Notes: generated by a model not told the origin, from the letters alone. A stretch of DNA of 64,000 nt from Natrialba sp. SSL1 (GCF_001861355.1 NZ_MASN01000052.1:62001-126000), one strand, 5' to 3'; shown: positions 1-9,046, counted from the stretch's first letter. Program-made: numbers and translations.

Positions 1-381
1 CGTGCCGCCGAGCATCGTCGTCTTCCCCGGATAGTAGGGGTAGACCGGCTCCGTGAGTATGATTTCGCTTCCACGATCGCGTTCCAGGGCGCGCGCCATC
101 GCGAGATAGTTCGCCTCGCCCGCGCCGTTGGTGATGACGACCTGCTCGGTGGCGACGCCGCGTCGCTCCGCGATTTCCTCGCGTAACTCGAGTAGCCCCT
201 CGCTCGGTGGGTACTGGAACTGGTCGGGCTCGCTGTCGGCGTACTCGTGGAGACCTTCGCGAAGCGCTGTTGGCGGCTCCCAGTCGGGGTTGCCGCTGAC
301 CATGTCGATCACGTCGGTGTCCGCGTTGCCGGCGTACTCCATGACGTGGAAGAAAAGCGGCGTCTCGTACTCCGTGTCCAT
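1..381 (-). CDS. PLP-dependent class I/II aminotransferase, N-terminal part (cut by window edge)
   Basis: The first 127 codons read without a stop from an ATG at 381 to the window edge. The protein has the opening of a fold-type I aminotransferase: a substrate-lid segment with SGNPDWEPP, a YPPSEGLLELR segment, the cofactor-binding stretch ITNGAGEANYLAMA, and EPVYPYYPG. This order matches aspartate/histidinol-phosphate-type aminotransferases. The PLP-binding lysine would lie beyond the edge, so the substrate cannot be judged. It is divergent from the CinA gene, with 112 bp between them for both promoters. Confidence 0.8.
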   Translation of the reverse strand, partial: MDTEYETPLFFHVMEYAGNADTDVIDMVSGNPDWEPPTALREGLHEYADSEPDQFQYPPSEGLLELREEIAERRGVATEQVVITNGAGEANYLAMARALERDRGSEIILTEPVYPYYPGKTTMLGGT

Positions 382-493
382 AGGTGAGTGTGTGCACGCT
401 GGGACCGTCGTTCTTTCCGTTCGCCGCTCGCGCGACGTGAGCATGACGGGTGAAGACCGCGCCTTGACAAAGCTGGCGCTCCTCTGGAGAGCC

Positions 494-1039
494 ATGAACG
501 ACGACATCGACCGCACCCTCCCGATGGATGTCGCGGATGCCCTGCGAGAGACCGAGGAAACCCTCGCAGTCGCCGAATCGTGTACTGGCGGGCTGATCGG
601 CGCGGCGATCACGGCCGTCCCAGGCGCGAGCGACTACTTCGATTCGGGGCTGACGACCTATGCCTACGACGCGAAGCGCCGTCATCTCGGCGTGAGCCGC
701 GAGATACTCGACGAGCACGGTGCAGTCTCGGAACCGGTCGCACGCGAGATGGCCCGCGGCGTCCGCGACGTGACGGACGTGACCTGGGGAATCGCGACGA
801 CCGGCGTTGCGGGACCGACCGGCGGTACCGAGGACGAACCGGTCGGGACGGTCTATATCGCCATTTCCTACGCCGGCCCCTGGGGGAGCGAATCCTCCTA
901 CGCGACTGTCTCACGCTACCAGTTCGACGGCGACCGGGCGGATGTGCGGGCCAAAACCGTTGACCAGGCGCTGCTGGACCTCCTCACCGCAGTCGAGCGC
1001 CAGCATCCCGAGGCGGTCGACCCCGAGTCGACGGACTGA
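494..1039 (+). CDS. CinA-family nicotinamide-nucleotide amidohydrolase
   Basis: This 181-residue protein is a stand-alone CinA C-terminal domain, which deamidates nicotinamide mononucleotide in pyridine-nucleotide salvage. The family signature AVAESCTGGLIGAAIT lies near residues 30-45, and ATTGVAGPTGGTEDEPVGTV near 110-130. I chose the ATG at 494. The frame stays open upstream to about 128, but that part is the antisense of the neighbouring aminotransferase and does not look like protein. No N-terminal molybdopterin-binding CinA domain is present, as is common in archaea. Confidence 0.85.
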   Translation: MNDDIDRTLPMDVADALRETEETLAVAESCTGGLIGAAITAVPGASDYFDSGLTTYAYDAKRRHLGVSREILDEHGAVSEPVAREMARGVRDVTDVTWGIATTGVAGPTGGTEDEPVGTVYIAISYAGPWGSESSYATVSRYQFDGDRADVRAKTVDQALLDLLTAVERQHPEAVDPESTD

Positions 1040-1139
1040 GTGCGGGAACTGGTTCTGGGAAAAGACACGGTGAACTGACACGGCGAACTGAGAGTCACGA
1101 CAGAAAGCTATTCGGCGGTCGGGTCGCCAGTTGCGGGTG

Positions 1140-1625
1140 ATGAACAAGAAGGGGCACGTTCTCAACGCCGTCTTGCTGAGTATCGGGCTGGGATATCTCC
1201 TCGAGCCGTCCGGGAGCATGGAGACGTTCGAGATGATCATCGCCATCGGCGTCCCGATCACGCTCGGAGCGATGGTTCCCGACATCGACACCGCGTTCGG
1301 GAAACACCGAAAGACGCTGCACAATCTTCCACTGCTCGCCGGATTCATGGCGTTTCCGTACTTCTTCGGCAATCTGGAGTGGGTCTGGGTCGGCATCCTG
1401 ACCCACTACGTGCTCGACATCGCAGGGAGCAAACGCGGCATCGCGCTCTTCTACCCGCTCCTGAAGAAGGAGTACGGGCTGCCGGTCGGTGTCGCGGTCA
1501 GTAGCAAGCGCGCCGACTTCGTGACGGTGCTCGTCACCGCAGGAGAGCTCATCATCGCAGCCGTCATCATCTTCGAACTGCCACAGGAAGGGTTCGAGTT
1601 GGCGCGCCAGTCGATCGGCGTCTAA
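1140..1625 (+). CDS. Membrane-bound metal-dependent hydrolase (YdjM/DUF457-like)
   Basis: The protein has 161 residues and several hydrophobic helices. Near residue 40 it has PDIDTAFGKHRKTLHN, the Asp/His cluster of the LexA-regulated YdjM/DUF457 membrane hydrolase family, followed by LTHYVLDIAGS with the later His/Asp pair. The substrate is unknown in the family. The ATG at 1140 is preferred over an upstream TTG at 1131. It is probably a single-gene unit, convergent with the next gene. Confidence 0.7.
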   Translation: MNKKGHVLNAVLLSIGLGYLLEPSGSMETFEMIIAIGVPITLGAMVPDIDTAFGKHRKTLHNLPLLAGFMAFPYFFGNLEWVWVGILTHYVLDIAGSKRGIALFYPLLKKEYGLPVGVAVSSKRADFVTVLVTAGELIIAAVIIFELPQEGFELARQSIGV

Positions 1626-1671
1626 GTCGGAGAACAGTTCTCGCCGATTTGGCGTCTAAGCCACAACACAG

Positions 1672-2727
1672 TTATCGCCGATTCGGCGTCCACTCCTCAC
1701 ACGCATCCATATCGTCCATCGCCTGCTCGTGACGACCACAGTACGGCACCATACCCGACGACGAGCGCACGTACTCGAAGTGCCGACAGTTACCACAGTA
1801 CCGATCCGTCGGCGCAGTCGTCGACTCGTCAGCGTCCGAGGCATCCGTCACGATCTCGGCATCCCGGCCATCGCCGATCGGCTGGGACTCGAGTGGCGAG
1901 GAGATATCCTGGGTGGTCGAGCCGCCGTCGCTGGTGACGGCTGCGCGGCCGCCGAGTCCGGAGCGGGAGGCGTTCGACTGTGATTTCGACTGCGTGCGGC
2001 TCGTGGTCGACTGTGACTCGCTGTAGGAGAACGTCGAGTCGCCAGTGGCTGCGTCAGTTTGTCTGCCGGATGCGGTCGTGCGCTCGTCGTTGCCACCGTC
2101 CTCGTTCGAGGCGTTCGTCTGCGTCTCAACGTCACCGTCGGGCGTGCCACCGAGGAAGCCGATACCGCCGAAGCCGCCGGTGTCGGTCGACTCATCGACC
2201 TCGACGACAGTCTGGTTGTGGCGCGTCACGTTCATCTCGAGCATGCCGCCGGGATCGTTCCGGGTCTTGAAGTTGACGACGGCGACGAACAGACACCAGA
2301 GGGCGATGAAGAGCCCGAGCAGGTAAATCGCAGAGACGTGAAGCGTGAGGTCCTCGCCGTAGCCACGCCAGTGGTGGGGGTATGCGTACCAGAAGAGAAC
2401 GACGCCGAGGAGACAGAGACTCGCGCTGATTGCAGCAGCGGCCCGAACGCGGGGGCTGGCAGGGAGGACGGTGAACACGCCGACGAGCGCCGCCGGCACA
2501 CCGGTCCCTGCGAGAACGCCGGCGATTGCCACGATGGCGAACTGGTCGCCCATTCCCCAATCAGTGAGTCCAAGCACGAACTCGGCGAAGACATCCGTCG
2601 TCGCGACGAGCACAGCGATCACTGCAAGCGTCGCACCGAGCAGGACGAGGGCGGTTCCCGCGTACAGCCGCCGGAGGCTCGTCACCTCCCGTGCGTTTCC
2701 CTGATACGCCTCCGTCAGGCTTGTCAT
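1672..2727 (-). CDS. Four-helix membrane protein with C-terminal Cys4 motif (DUF7139-like)
   Basis: The protein has 351 residues. Four transmembrane helices fill roughly residues 20-165. A long hydrophilic Ser/Thr/Asp-rich linker follows (about 185-310), and a short C-terminal motif CGNCRHFEYV..YCGRHE..CEEW could bind zinc. The membrane part, with AGTGVPAALVG and YAYPHHWRGYGEDLTLHV, resembles that of the 978-residue protein at 46117-49053, so the two are paralogues in that domain. The start MTSLTEAYQGN at 2727 is preferred over a GTG/TTG-type start at 2754. The function is unknown; the cytosolic end may act as a sensor, which is inference. Confidence 0.7.
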   Translation of the reverse strand: MTSLTEAYQGNAREVTSLRRLYAGTALVLLGATLAVIAVLVATTDVFAEFVLGLTDWGMGDQFAIVAIAGVLAGTGVPAALVGVFTVLPASPRVRAAAAISASLCLLGVVLFWYAYPHHWRGYGEDLTLHVSAIYLLGLFIALWCLFVAVVNFKTRNDPGGMLEMNVTRHNQTVVEVDESTDTGGFGGIGFLGGTPDGDVETQTNASNEDGGNDERTTASGRQTDAATGDSTFSYSESQSTTSRTQSKSQSNASRSGLGGRAAVTSDGGSTTQDISSPLESQPIGDGRDAEIVTDASDADESTTAPTDRYCGNCRHFEYVRSSSGMVPYCGRHEQAMDDMDACEEWTPNRR

Positions 2728-2834
2728 GCTGGGTCGTTCGTGGTCCCAGCACAAAACGATACGTCAGACATATGTCAGCGGCAGAAGAGTATCGCTGCCG
2801 CCGACCAGTCACCGCCCCGTCGGCCAGACACCAG

Positions 2835-4535
2835 TCACTCGTCGGTCACTGGCACATCTACGACTGCAGGTCCCGCCGTCGTCAGTGCCTCATCGAGTAC
2901 CGACTCGAGTTCCCCCGGCTCCTCGACAGTCACTCCCGTCGCACCGTGGGCGGCGGCGCTCGCTGCGATATCGACGGGCGGCTCAAAGTCAAAGCCGTCG
3001 TATTCGTACTCGTCGGGGTCGCCGCCGAGCAGGTTCGCCGTGTTCTCCTTGAGGATCCGGTAGTTGCGGTTGTCGGGGACGACGACTGTGAGGTCGAGCT
3101 CGTTTCGAACCGCCGTATACAGCGCCTGTGGGTAGTACAGGTACGAACCGTCGCCGACGTAGCCGAGCACCGAGCGGTCGCCGCCGGCTTCCCGCTCTGC
3201 GACCGCAGCGCCTACGCTGGCCGGCAGTCCGTAACCGAGGCCGCCGCCTTTCGTGCCCAGGAGCTGGTTGGCCTCAAACTCGAACTCGTCGAACAGCGGG
3301 GGCGACGCGGTGATGGCCTCGCTGACCACGAGTGCGTCCGGTGCGACGCTGTCGAACGCCCGGGCGAGCCCCGCTTTCGTCAGCGTGCCGTTGATCGTTT
3401 CGGGGACAGGATCAGTGTCGTGCGCGCTCGCCCAGTCACGGACGGACTCGAGTCGACGCTCGCGTTCGCCGTCGTCGACGATGTCGCTGACACGAGCGGC
3501 GAGATCCGAGAGAACGGCGGTGGGGTCGCCGATCACCGCGGTCTCTGCAGGTGCGTGCTTGCCGAGTTCCCACGCGTCGGGCGAGATGTGGACGCGCGTC
3601 GCCTCATCGGGGACGAGTTGAGTCGTCGGCCGCGTTACCGTCGTGTTCGTCGAACAGCCGACGAAAACGAGCGTGTCGGTGTCCATCGCGGCCGCCGAGC
3701 CGGGTGCTTTCGTCGAGAGAGCGCCCTGCCACTGGTCGTGATCCGTCGGGAAGTTCGCCTCGTAAGCGAGGATTTCGTTGTGGACGCGCGCCCCTGTTGC
3801 TTCGGCGAGGGCGACCGCAGCGTCGACCGCTGCCGGGCCGCTGCGACCGATTTCGTCCCCGAGGACGAAGACCGGTTCGTCAGCGTCGGCGAGGGCTGTG
3901 GCTGCCTCCTGAATCGCCGCCTCGTCACCGCGACCCGCCGTCGGAATGCGACCGAGCGGCTCCGGTGTGACTGTCGTCTCCTCCGTCTGCACATCGACCG
4001 GAATCGAAAGGAAGACCGGCCCCGTCGGCGGCGTCAACGCGGTTCGGACGGCCCGACGGACCATCGTCGGCAGCGCGTCGACGTGCTTCACCTCGGCGCT
4101 CCACTTCGTGAACGGCTCGGCCATCTCGACGAGGTCGCCGCTGAGGATCGGTTCCTCCTGCTGGTAGTCCCGGCTGTGGGTTCCCGACGTGACCAGCAGC
4201 GGCGCGCCCGAGACGTCCGCGTTGTAGAGGTTTCCCAGCCCGTGTGCCAGTCCGCCGGCGAGGTGAAGGTTCGCGACGCCGAGCGGGAGCACGTCGTCAG
4301 CATCGCGATCATCAGTACCAGTTGCCGATTCGTTCGCGTGATGTCGCCGTCGCATCGCATACCCCGCCGCCGCCCCCACCGCTACGTCCTCGTGCAACCC
4401 GAGTACGTACTCCAGTTCACTCTCGACGAGCGACTGCATGAGCGGGAGTTCGGTCGTGCCGGGATTGCCGAACAGGGTCGTCACACCGTACGATTCCAGA
4501 CTGTCGATGAAGAGATCAGCACCCGTCGCTGCCAT
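2835..4535 (-). CDS. Thiamine-diphosphate enzyme (acetolactate synthase / benzoylformate decarboxylase-like)
   Basis: The 566-residue protein has the three-domain layout of the TPP enzyme superfamily. FGNPGTTELP is near residue 22, the cofactor-activating Glu is in GLHEDVAVGAAAGYA (E49), a central domain has VFVGCST, and the C-terminal TPP motif GDGSYLYYPQ starts near 461 and ends in the DNRNY region. The sequence LGTKGGGLGYGLPASVGAA precedes it. Overall it looks closer to benzoylformate decarboxylase than to the anabolic acetolactate synthase. No regulatory subunit gene is adjacent. The substrate cannot be fixed from sequence. Confidence 0.8.
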   Translation of the reverse strand: MAATGADLFIDSLESYGVTTLFGNPGTTELPLMQSLVESELEYVLGLHEDVAVGAAAGYAMRRRHHANESATGTDDRDADDVLPLGVANLHLAGGLAHGLGNLYNADVSGAPLLVTSGTHSRDYQQEEPILSGDLVEMAEPFTKWSAEVKHVDALPTMVRRAVRTALTPPTGPVFLSIPVDVQTEETTVTPEPLGRIPTAGRGDEAAIQEAATALADADEPVFVLGDEIGRSGPAAVDAAVALAEATGARVHNEILAYEANFPTDHDQWQGALSTKAPGSAAAMDTDTLVFVGCSTNTTVTRPTTQLVPDEATRVHISPDAWELGKHAPAETAVIGDPTAVLSDLAARVSDIVDDGERERRLESVRDWASAHDTDPVPETINGTLTKAGLARAFDSVAPDALVVSEAITASPPLFDEFEFEANQLLGTKGGGLGYGLPASVGAAVAEREAGGDRSVLGYVGDGSYLYYPQALYTAVRNELDLTVVVPDNRNYRILKENTANLLGGDPDEYEYDGFDFEPPVDIAASAAAHGATGVTVEEPGELESVLDEALTTAGPAVVDVPVTDE

Positions 4536-4671
4536 AGCGCTATCTCTCGATGGAGGTCTCTTATATCATAATCACGGATGGATTGACGTGTCTCTGCAAG
4601 GTCACGAGTGTCACCCACGAGCGGCGCGTGGAAGCGAAACCTTGAATCGACGCGCTTGCAAACCTCCGGCC

Positions 4672-4956
4672 ATGAGTGACGAGGACGATTCCGAGCCGGC
4701 CGTCGAACTCGGCGAGCACGTACCCGTCGAGGGCGCACCCCTCGCTCGCGTGAGTTCGCGACTGACCTGGCCGAAAGAGCGCAGCGAGGTCGACCGCATG
4801 GAGGGCGACAGCGTCATCCGCACGCCCGAGGGCCCGGTCGAACTCTCGACGGTACTCGAGTCGGTCGACGAGACGTACTTCCAGCGTCGCCAGGAGTTCG
4901 AGTCTCACGTGCGCGACGTGATCGGAACCGGCCCGGTCCCGACCGCGGACGAGTAA
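4672..4956 (+). CDS. Small acidic haloarchaeal protein (DUF5789-like)
   Basis: The protein has 94 residues and is hydrophilic. It contains LARVSSRLTWPKERSEVDRMEG, then IRTPEGPVELSTVLESVDETYFQRRQEF. This pattern is found in a short conserved haloarchaeal family of unknown function (I believe DUF5789). The start is the ATG at 4672. Only 6 bp separate its stop from the GTG start of the CPBP protein, so the two are probably cotranscribed. Confidence 0.65.
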   Translation: MSDEDDSEPAVELGEHVPVEGAPLARVSSRLTWPKERSEVDRMEGDSVIRTPEGPVELSTVLESVDETYFQRRQEFESHVRDVIGTGPVPTADE

Positions 4957-4962
4957 CGACCC

Positions 4963-5670
4963 GTGGCGACCGAGGACGACCGGCGTCTCGCCGGCCTGCT
5001 CGGCTGGGTTCGCGACCAGACGGATCGCCTTTCCTGGTTTCAGAAGTCGTTACTGACCGGCGCGGTGCTCACGCTGCTGTGGATGCACTACGTCCCCGGC
5101 GAGCTCGACCGTCGCGTCGTCGTCGACAGTATCCTGTTGATCGGCGGCCCGCTCACGCTCGGCCTGACACACGGTCGCCACATCGGCTGGAACATCAACC
5201 GGGTCGCCGTCCGCAACGCGGTCTTGCTCTCGATGTTCGTCCTTCCCTTCTACCTCGTCGGCTCGACGCTGCCGACGATCCGCGAGTTCTACCCGATGTG
5301 GGAGACCTCGACAGCCCCCGGCGAGTTCGTCCCGCACGCGTTTCAGCTGTTCATGCTCGCGCTCGCCGCCGAAACCTACTACCGCGGGTTGCTCTGTGTC
5401 GGCGTCAAGGATATCGGCTTCAAGGCGGTGTTCATCAGCCCCATCGTCTACATGATCCACCACGCCTCGAAGCCGCCGATCGAGTTCCTGCTCTCGGGGC
5501 CGACGGACGTCCTCTTCGGCGCAGTGGACTACAAATCGAACTCGATTCTCCCCTCCGTTATCGCCCACGGCGTCGGCCTCGTCCTCCTCGACTGGCTCGT
5601 CCTCCACGACCCGCTGTTCGACCCGGGACTGTTCCTCGGGGTACTCGAGTGGACTCCGATCCCGCTGTAG
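4963..5670 (+). CDS. CPBP-type intramembrane protease homologue with degenerate motifs
   Basis: The 235-residue polytopic protein starts with GTG. It carries the outline of the CAAX-protease/bacteriocin-processing (Abi) fold: ETYYRG at 137-142, YMIHH near 163-167 and AHGVGLVLLD at 201-210. The first Glu of the usual EExxxR motif is Ala136, and the Asn/Asp expected four residues after His202 is Leu, so peptidase activity is doubtful. It follows the small DUF5789-like gene after 6 bp. Confidence 0.65.
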   Translation: MATEDDRRLAGLLGWVRDQTDRLSWFQKSLLTGAVLTLLWMHYVPGELDRRVVVDSILLIGGPLTLGLTHGRHIGWNINRVAVRNAVLLSMFVLPFYLVGSTLPTIREFYPMWETSTAPGEFVPHAFQLFMLALAAETYYRGLLCVGVKDIGFKAVFISPIVYMIHHASKPPIEFLLSGPTDVLFGAVDYKSNSILPSVIAHGVGLVLLDWLVLHDPLFDPGLFLGVLEWTPIPL

Positions 5671-5736
5671 CGCGGGCTGCGTCCAAGATCCTTGGCGGAC
5701 CCAACTGCTTTTCATCGCCGAGTGCGAATCGCCTGT

Positions 5737-6201
5737 ATGTCACTTCCCTTCGATCCCGCCGCGATCGACCCGGAGGCCTACGGCGAAAAACAGGCCGTAC
5801 TCGAGATGGACCACGAGGAAGCAGTCGAGTTCGTCCGCGAGGTCTGTACCGACTGCGGCTTCGGGATTCCGGTCGAGTTCTCGCCCTCCGAGTTGCTGAA
5901 CGAGAAGGTCGGTGCCGACCGCGATCCGTACTACGTGCTCGGGGCCTGCAACCCCGAAATCGCGAATAAGGCACTCGACGAGACCAAGCAGATCGGCGGC
6001 CTGTTCCCCTGCAACGTAATCGTCTGGGAGGAGGAACCGGGTCGGCAGCGCGTCTACCACGTTTCGATCATGAAGATTGCCCGCCTGCTCGGCACCGCGC
6101 CGGACAACGAGGCCTGGGACGAGATTCTCGACGAAACCGGCGAGCTTACCGACACGCTGTTCGAGGAACTCGAGTCCGCTGACGCCGCCGTCTCGCCGTA
6201 A
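5737..6201 (+). CDS. DUF302 family protein
   Basis: The protein has 154 residues with no signal peptide or membrane helix. It contains HEEAVEFVREVCTDCGFGIPVEF, then LGACNPEIANKALDETKQIGGLFPCNVIVWEE, the classic DUF302 core (LGACNP and PCN motifs). Members bind small ligands or metals, but the function is not settled. I chose the ATG at 5737; the frame runs further upstream without protein-like sequence. Confidence 0.8.
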   Translation: MSLPFDPAAIDPEAYGEKQAVLEMDHEEAVEFVREVCTDCGFGIPVEFSPSELLNEKVGADRDPYYVLGACNPEIANKALDETKQIGGLFPCNVIVWEEEPGRQRVYHVSIMKIARLLGTAPDNEAWDEILDETGELTDTLFEELESADAAVSP

Positions 6202-6286
6202 TTCGGTCTGTCACGCTGCGTTTTCATCGGTTGCTCACCCGCTACAAGATACCAAGACTTACGTGTCAGACGGCTCACGTAGCGCC

Positions 6287-7423
6287 ATGGACGTTCGAAC
6301 CGCCGCCTTCGCCCTCCTCCTCCTCGTCCTCGCCGCAATTGCTGCCCTGATGGTCGCACCGCTGCTCCAGTACGTGATGGGTGCTGCGCTCCTCGCGTTC
6401 ATTCTCTATCCGGCCTATGAGCGACTCGAACCCAAACTCGGCACACGACTCAGTGCGCTCCTGTTGACTGTTGTCGCCATCGTCGGCGCGATTGTCCCGC
6501 TCTTGCTCGTATCCCTGATCGTGCTCGATACCGTCGTCTCGTTCCTGGTTAGCTTCGACGCCGCTGGCTCTATCGAAGACCTCCGAACGATCGCAGAGGA
6601 CGACCTCGGTATCGACACCGAACAGATTCAGTCGCTCGAAACTGCCGTCGTCGAGGAACTCGAAGACTCCGTCGCGGGTGCACTCGAGCTCGCCCTGTTC
6701 GAACTCGTCGGTCTCCTCAACCGCGGAATCGAGATGGGGATCGGGCTGCTCGTGTTCATTTTCCTGCTGTACTACCTGCTCGCCGACGGCGACACCTTCG
6801 TCGCCTGGCTGCGCGATGTCGTCCCGCTCAAAGACCACATTCGCGAGGAGCTATTCACCGAGATCAACGTCGTGACCTGGGCGGTGATCAAGAGCCACGT
6901 CCTCGTCGCGGTGATCGAGGGACTGCTCGGTGGACTCGGCTTCTACCTGCTCGGCGTGCCGAACGTCGCCTTCTGGACGGTGATCATGATCATCGTCTCC
7001 TTCCTGCCGGCGATCGGCGTCTGGCTCGTCTGGGGGCCCGCGGTGGGGTATCTGCTGATGACCGCGAGTCCAGTGAGTGCGGTCGCGCTGTTGCTCTATG
7101 GAATTACGGTTCTCTCGCTGGTCGACAACTACCTTCGGGCGTACGTGGTCGACCGCGGCTCCGGGCTCCACCCTGCAGTGGTTATCGTCGGTGTCATCGG
7201 CGGAATCTACCTGCTCGGCATCATGGGCTTGTTCCTCGGTCCGGTCCTGCTCGCTGTGTTCAAAGCGGGACTGAACGTCTTCAACAAGACGTCATTGTCC
7301 GCCAGCCAGCCCGAAAGCGGGTCGGTACAGCCGCCAGAGCCACCCGACTCTCCCGAGCCAACCGGACCGACTGGACGGGGACCAGCAGACGCAGGTCCGA
7401 ATACGCCGGGGGCGAACGACTGA
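6287..7423 (+). CDS. AI-2E family transporter (UPF0118)
   Basis: The 378-residue membrane protein has about eight predicted helices. The soluble loop between helices 3 and 4 and the ending LVDNYLRAYVVDRGSGLHPAVVIVGVIGGIYLLGIMGLFLGP are family hallmarks. Members export small molecules or act as Na+/H+ exchangers, so the substrate is open. The tail (about 345-378) is Pro/Gly-rich. The ATG at 6287 places the first helix at residue 5; earlier starts would add unrelated sequence. Confidence 0.85.
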   Translation: MDVRTAAFALLLLVLAAIAALMVAPLLQYVMGAALLAFILYPAYERLEPKLGTRLSALLLTVVAIVGAIVPLLLVSLIVLDTVVSFLVSFDAAGSIEDLRTIAEDDLGIDTEQIQSLETAVVEELEDSVAGALELALFELVGLLNRGIEMGIGLLVFIFLLYYLLADGDTFVAWLRDVVPLKDHIREELFTEINVVTWAVIKSHVLVAVIEGLLGGLGFYLLGVPNVAFWTVIMIIVSFLPAIGVWLVWGPAVGYLLMTASPVSAVALLLYGITVLSLVDNYLRAYVVDRGSGLHPAVVIVGVIGGIYLLGIMGLFLGPVLLAVFKAGLNVFNKTSLSASQPESGSVQPPEPPDSPEPTGPTGRGPADAGPNTPGAND

Positions 7424-7554
7424 CTCTGCAACCAACGGGGCGACAAAACGGCGGGATTCTCTCCTCGTAGAAAAATAGACCCGATCATCGACCACTGCCT
7501 CACGGCACAGCCGCGACACGACCTGCAACACCTCCTGACCGAGCTATACGCACC

Positions 7555-8991
7555 TCAGTCCGCACTCTGAACCCGCTCTGCGCGGTGCGTCGTCGGCACA
7601 TCCCACCCCATCGCAACCATTGCGAACAACACCAGCGGCGAGAGGAACCCGAACAGGTAGAACGGCGCGTACTCGAGTGTCGCCACGCCAGTCGCCGAGG
7701 CCATGAAGACACCGCCGGCGTGCCACGGGATGAGCGCGCCGGTTGGCGTCCCGGCAGCCTCGACAGCTCGCGAGAGTTCGTCGCTATCCAGCGAGAAGTC
7801 CTCGTAGAGGTTCCGGAGCGTCATGCCCGGGAGGACGATGCTCATGTACTGTTGGGCGGTGAGGACGTTGATCGCCATCGCCGAGACGCCGGTGCCGGCG
7901 ATGAGCGAGCCGGAACTGCGGACACCCTGCGAGAGGTGGTGAGCGAGGACGGCGAGCACGCCGGTCTTCTCGAGAAGGCCGCCCAGGACGAGAGCGGCGA
8001 CGACAACAGTAATCGTCCAGGCCGATCCAGTGAGTCCGTCGGTTGCGAGCAACTCGTTCACGAGCGAGGAGGTTGTCTCCGGATCGGTCCCCTCGATGAA
8101 GACCTCCCACGCCGGGACGAAGCCGGTTCCCTGGACGAGAATTGACGTGATGACGCCGGCGAACGCGCCGACGACGAGCGTCGGGAGGGCGGGATACCCG
8201 CGCAGTGCGAGTCCGAAGGTGACGGCCAGCGGAGCGAAGACGAGTAGGGAAAGTGAGTACGCTCCTGCCACTGCGGTCTGTATCTCGTCAATCTGGCCGG
8301 ATGGAACGGTGCCGCTGGCCTGTAGACCGAGAGCGGCGAACGCGAGGACGGCGATGCCGAACGCGATGGCGGTTCCGGTTCGCATGCGGTAAATGTGCTC
8401 GTACAGCGGCGTGTTCGTCACGCCGGCGGCGAGGTTCGTGGTGTCCGAGAGCGGCGACTGCTTGTCGCCCGCGTAGGCACCGGAGATGACCGCACCGACG
8501 GTCATTGGTGCGGGCACGCCCAGCCCGGAGCCAATGCCGACGAAGGCGACACCGAGCGTTCCCACCGTCGTCCACGAGGAACCGATAGCGAACGCGACGA
8601 CTGCCGCGAGGACTGCTGCGACAGGCAGGAATATCTGCGGTGAGAGGAGTTCGAGACCGTAGTACATCATCGCAGGAATCGTCCCGGCGTCGACCCAGGT
8701 GGCAATGAGTGCGTAGATGGTGAAGATAATCAAGATCGCTTGCATCCCCATGAGGAGTGCGTCCGCGGCACCCTCGTAGAGGTCGTCCCAGCTGTAGCCG
8801 AGATAGTGGCCGAACGCGCCGGTAACGACGATACTCCACAGCAGCGGCACGTGCGGATCCAGCCCAAGGAGTGCCGAGCCGATGCCGAGGAAGACGACGA
8901 CAGAAATCACGGGGACGAGTGCGAGCCGAAACGTGGGTCGTCGCTCCGGATCGAGTTCGTCAAAGGTAGTTGGTGTAAAGTCGAGTGCCAT
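7555..8991 (-). CDS. nhaC: NhaC family Na+/H+ antiporter
   Basis: The 478-residue, 11-12-helix protein has the NhaC core GAYAGDKQSPLSDTTNLA (near residue 195), SSWTTVGTLGVAFVGIG and a second half with GTPTGALIPWHAGG. NhaC proteins exchange sodium for protons, or in some lineages transport amino acids, and suit a halophile expelling Na+. An AT-rich box CTTTTATTC on the coding strand (9013-9021) sits 22-30 nt before the ATG, so the mRNA is probably leaderless. A short inverted repeat lies just upstream of it. Confidence 0.88.
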   Translation of the reverse strand: MALDFTPTTFDELDPERRPTFRLALVPVISVVVFLGIGSALLGLDPHVPLLWSIVVTGAFGHYLGYSWDDLYEGAADALLMGMQAILIIFTIYALIATWVDAGTIPAMMYYGLELLSPQIFLPVAAVLAAVVAFAIGSSWTTVGTLGVAFVGIGSGLGVPAPMTVGAVISGAYAGDKQSPLSDTTNLAAGVTNTPLYEHIYRMRTGTAIAFGIAVLAFAALGLQASGTVPSGQIDEIQTAVAGAYSLSLLVFAPLAVTFGLALRGYPALPTLVVGAFAGVITSILVQGTGFVPAWEVFIEGTDPETTSSLVNELLATDGLTGSAWTITVVVAALVLGGLLEKTGVLAVLAHHLSQGVRSSGSLIAGTGVSAMAINVLTAQQYMSIVLPGMTLRNLYEDFSLDSDELSRAVEAAGTPTGALIPWHAGGVFMASATGVATLEYAPFYLFGFLSPLVLFAMVAMGWDVPTTHRAERVQSAD

Positions 8992-9012
8992 CGACCAGTT
9001 TATGCAGGTGAA

Positions 9013-9021
9013 GAATAAAAG
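9013..9021 (-). promoter_or_regulatory. TATA-like box of nhaC
   Basis: CTTTTATTC on the minus strand is centred about 26 nt before the nhaC ATG, which fits a leaderless haloarchaeal promoter. Confidence 0.5.
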
Positions 9022-9034
9022 CGCCGCGGTTAAT

Positions 9035-9046
9035 TACTCTGGAGTA
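9035..9046. promoter_or_regulatory. Inverted repeat upstream of the nhaC TATA box
   Basis: The arms TACTC and GAGTA are separated by TG, about 14 bp upstream of the TATA-like box. The position suits a regulator site, but the arms are only 5 bp, so chance is possible. Confidence 0.3.

Noticed and set aside
128-493. N-terminal extension of CinA
   Set aside because: This stretch is the antisense of the aminotransferase gene; the CinA family starts near the ATG at 494.
2691-4571. A 626-codon open frame on the plus strand
   Set aside because: It lies exactly opposite the TPP enzyme gene and its translation is Arg/Val-rich without any family resemblance, typical of antisense frames in GC-rich DNA.
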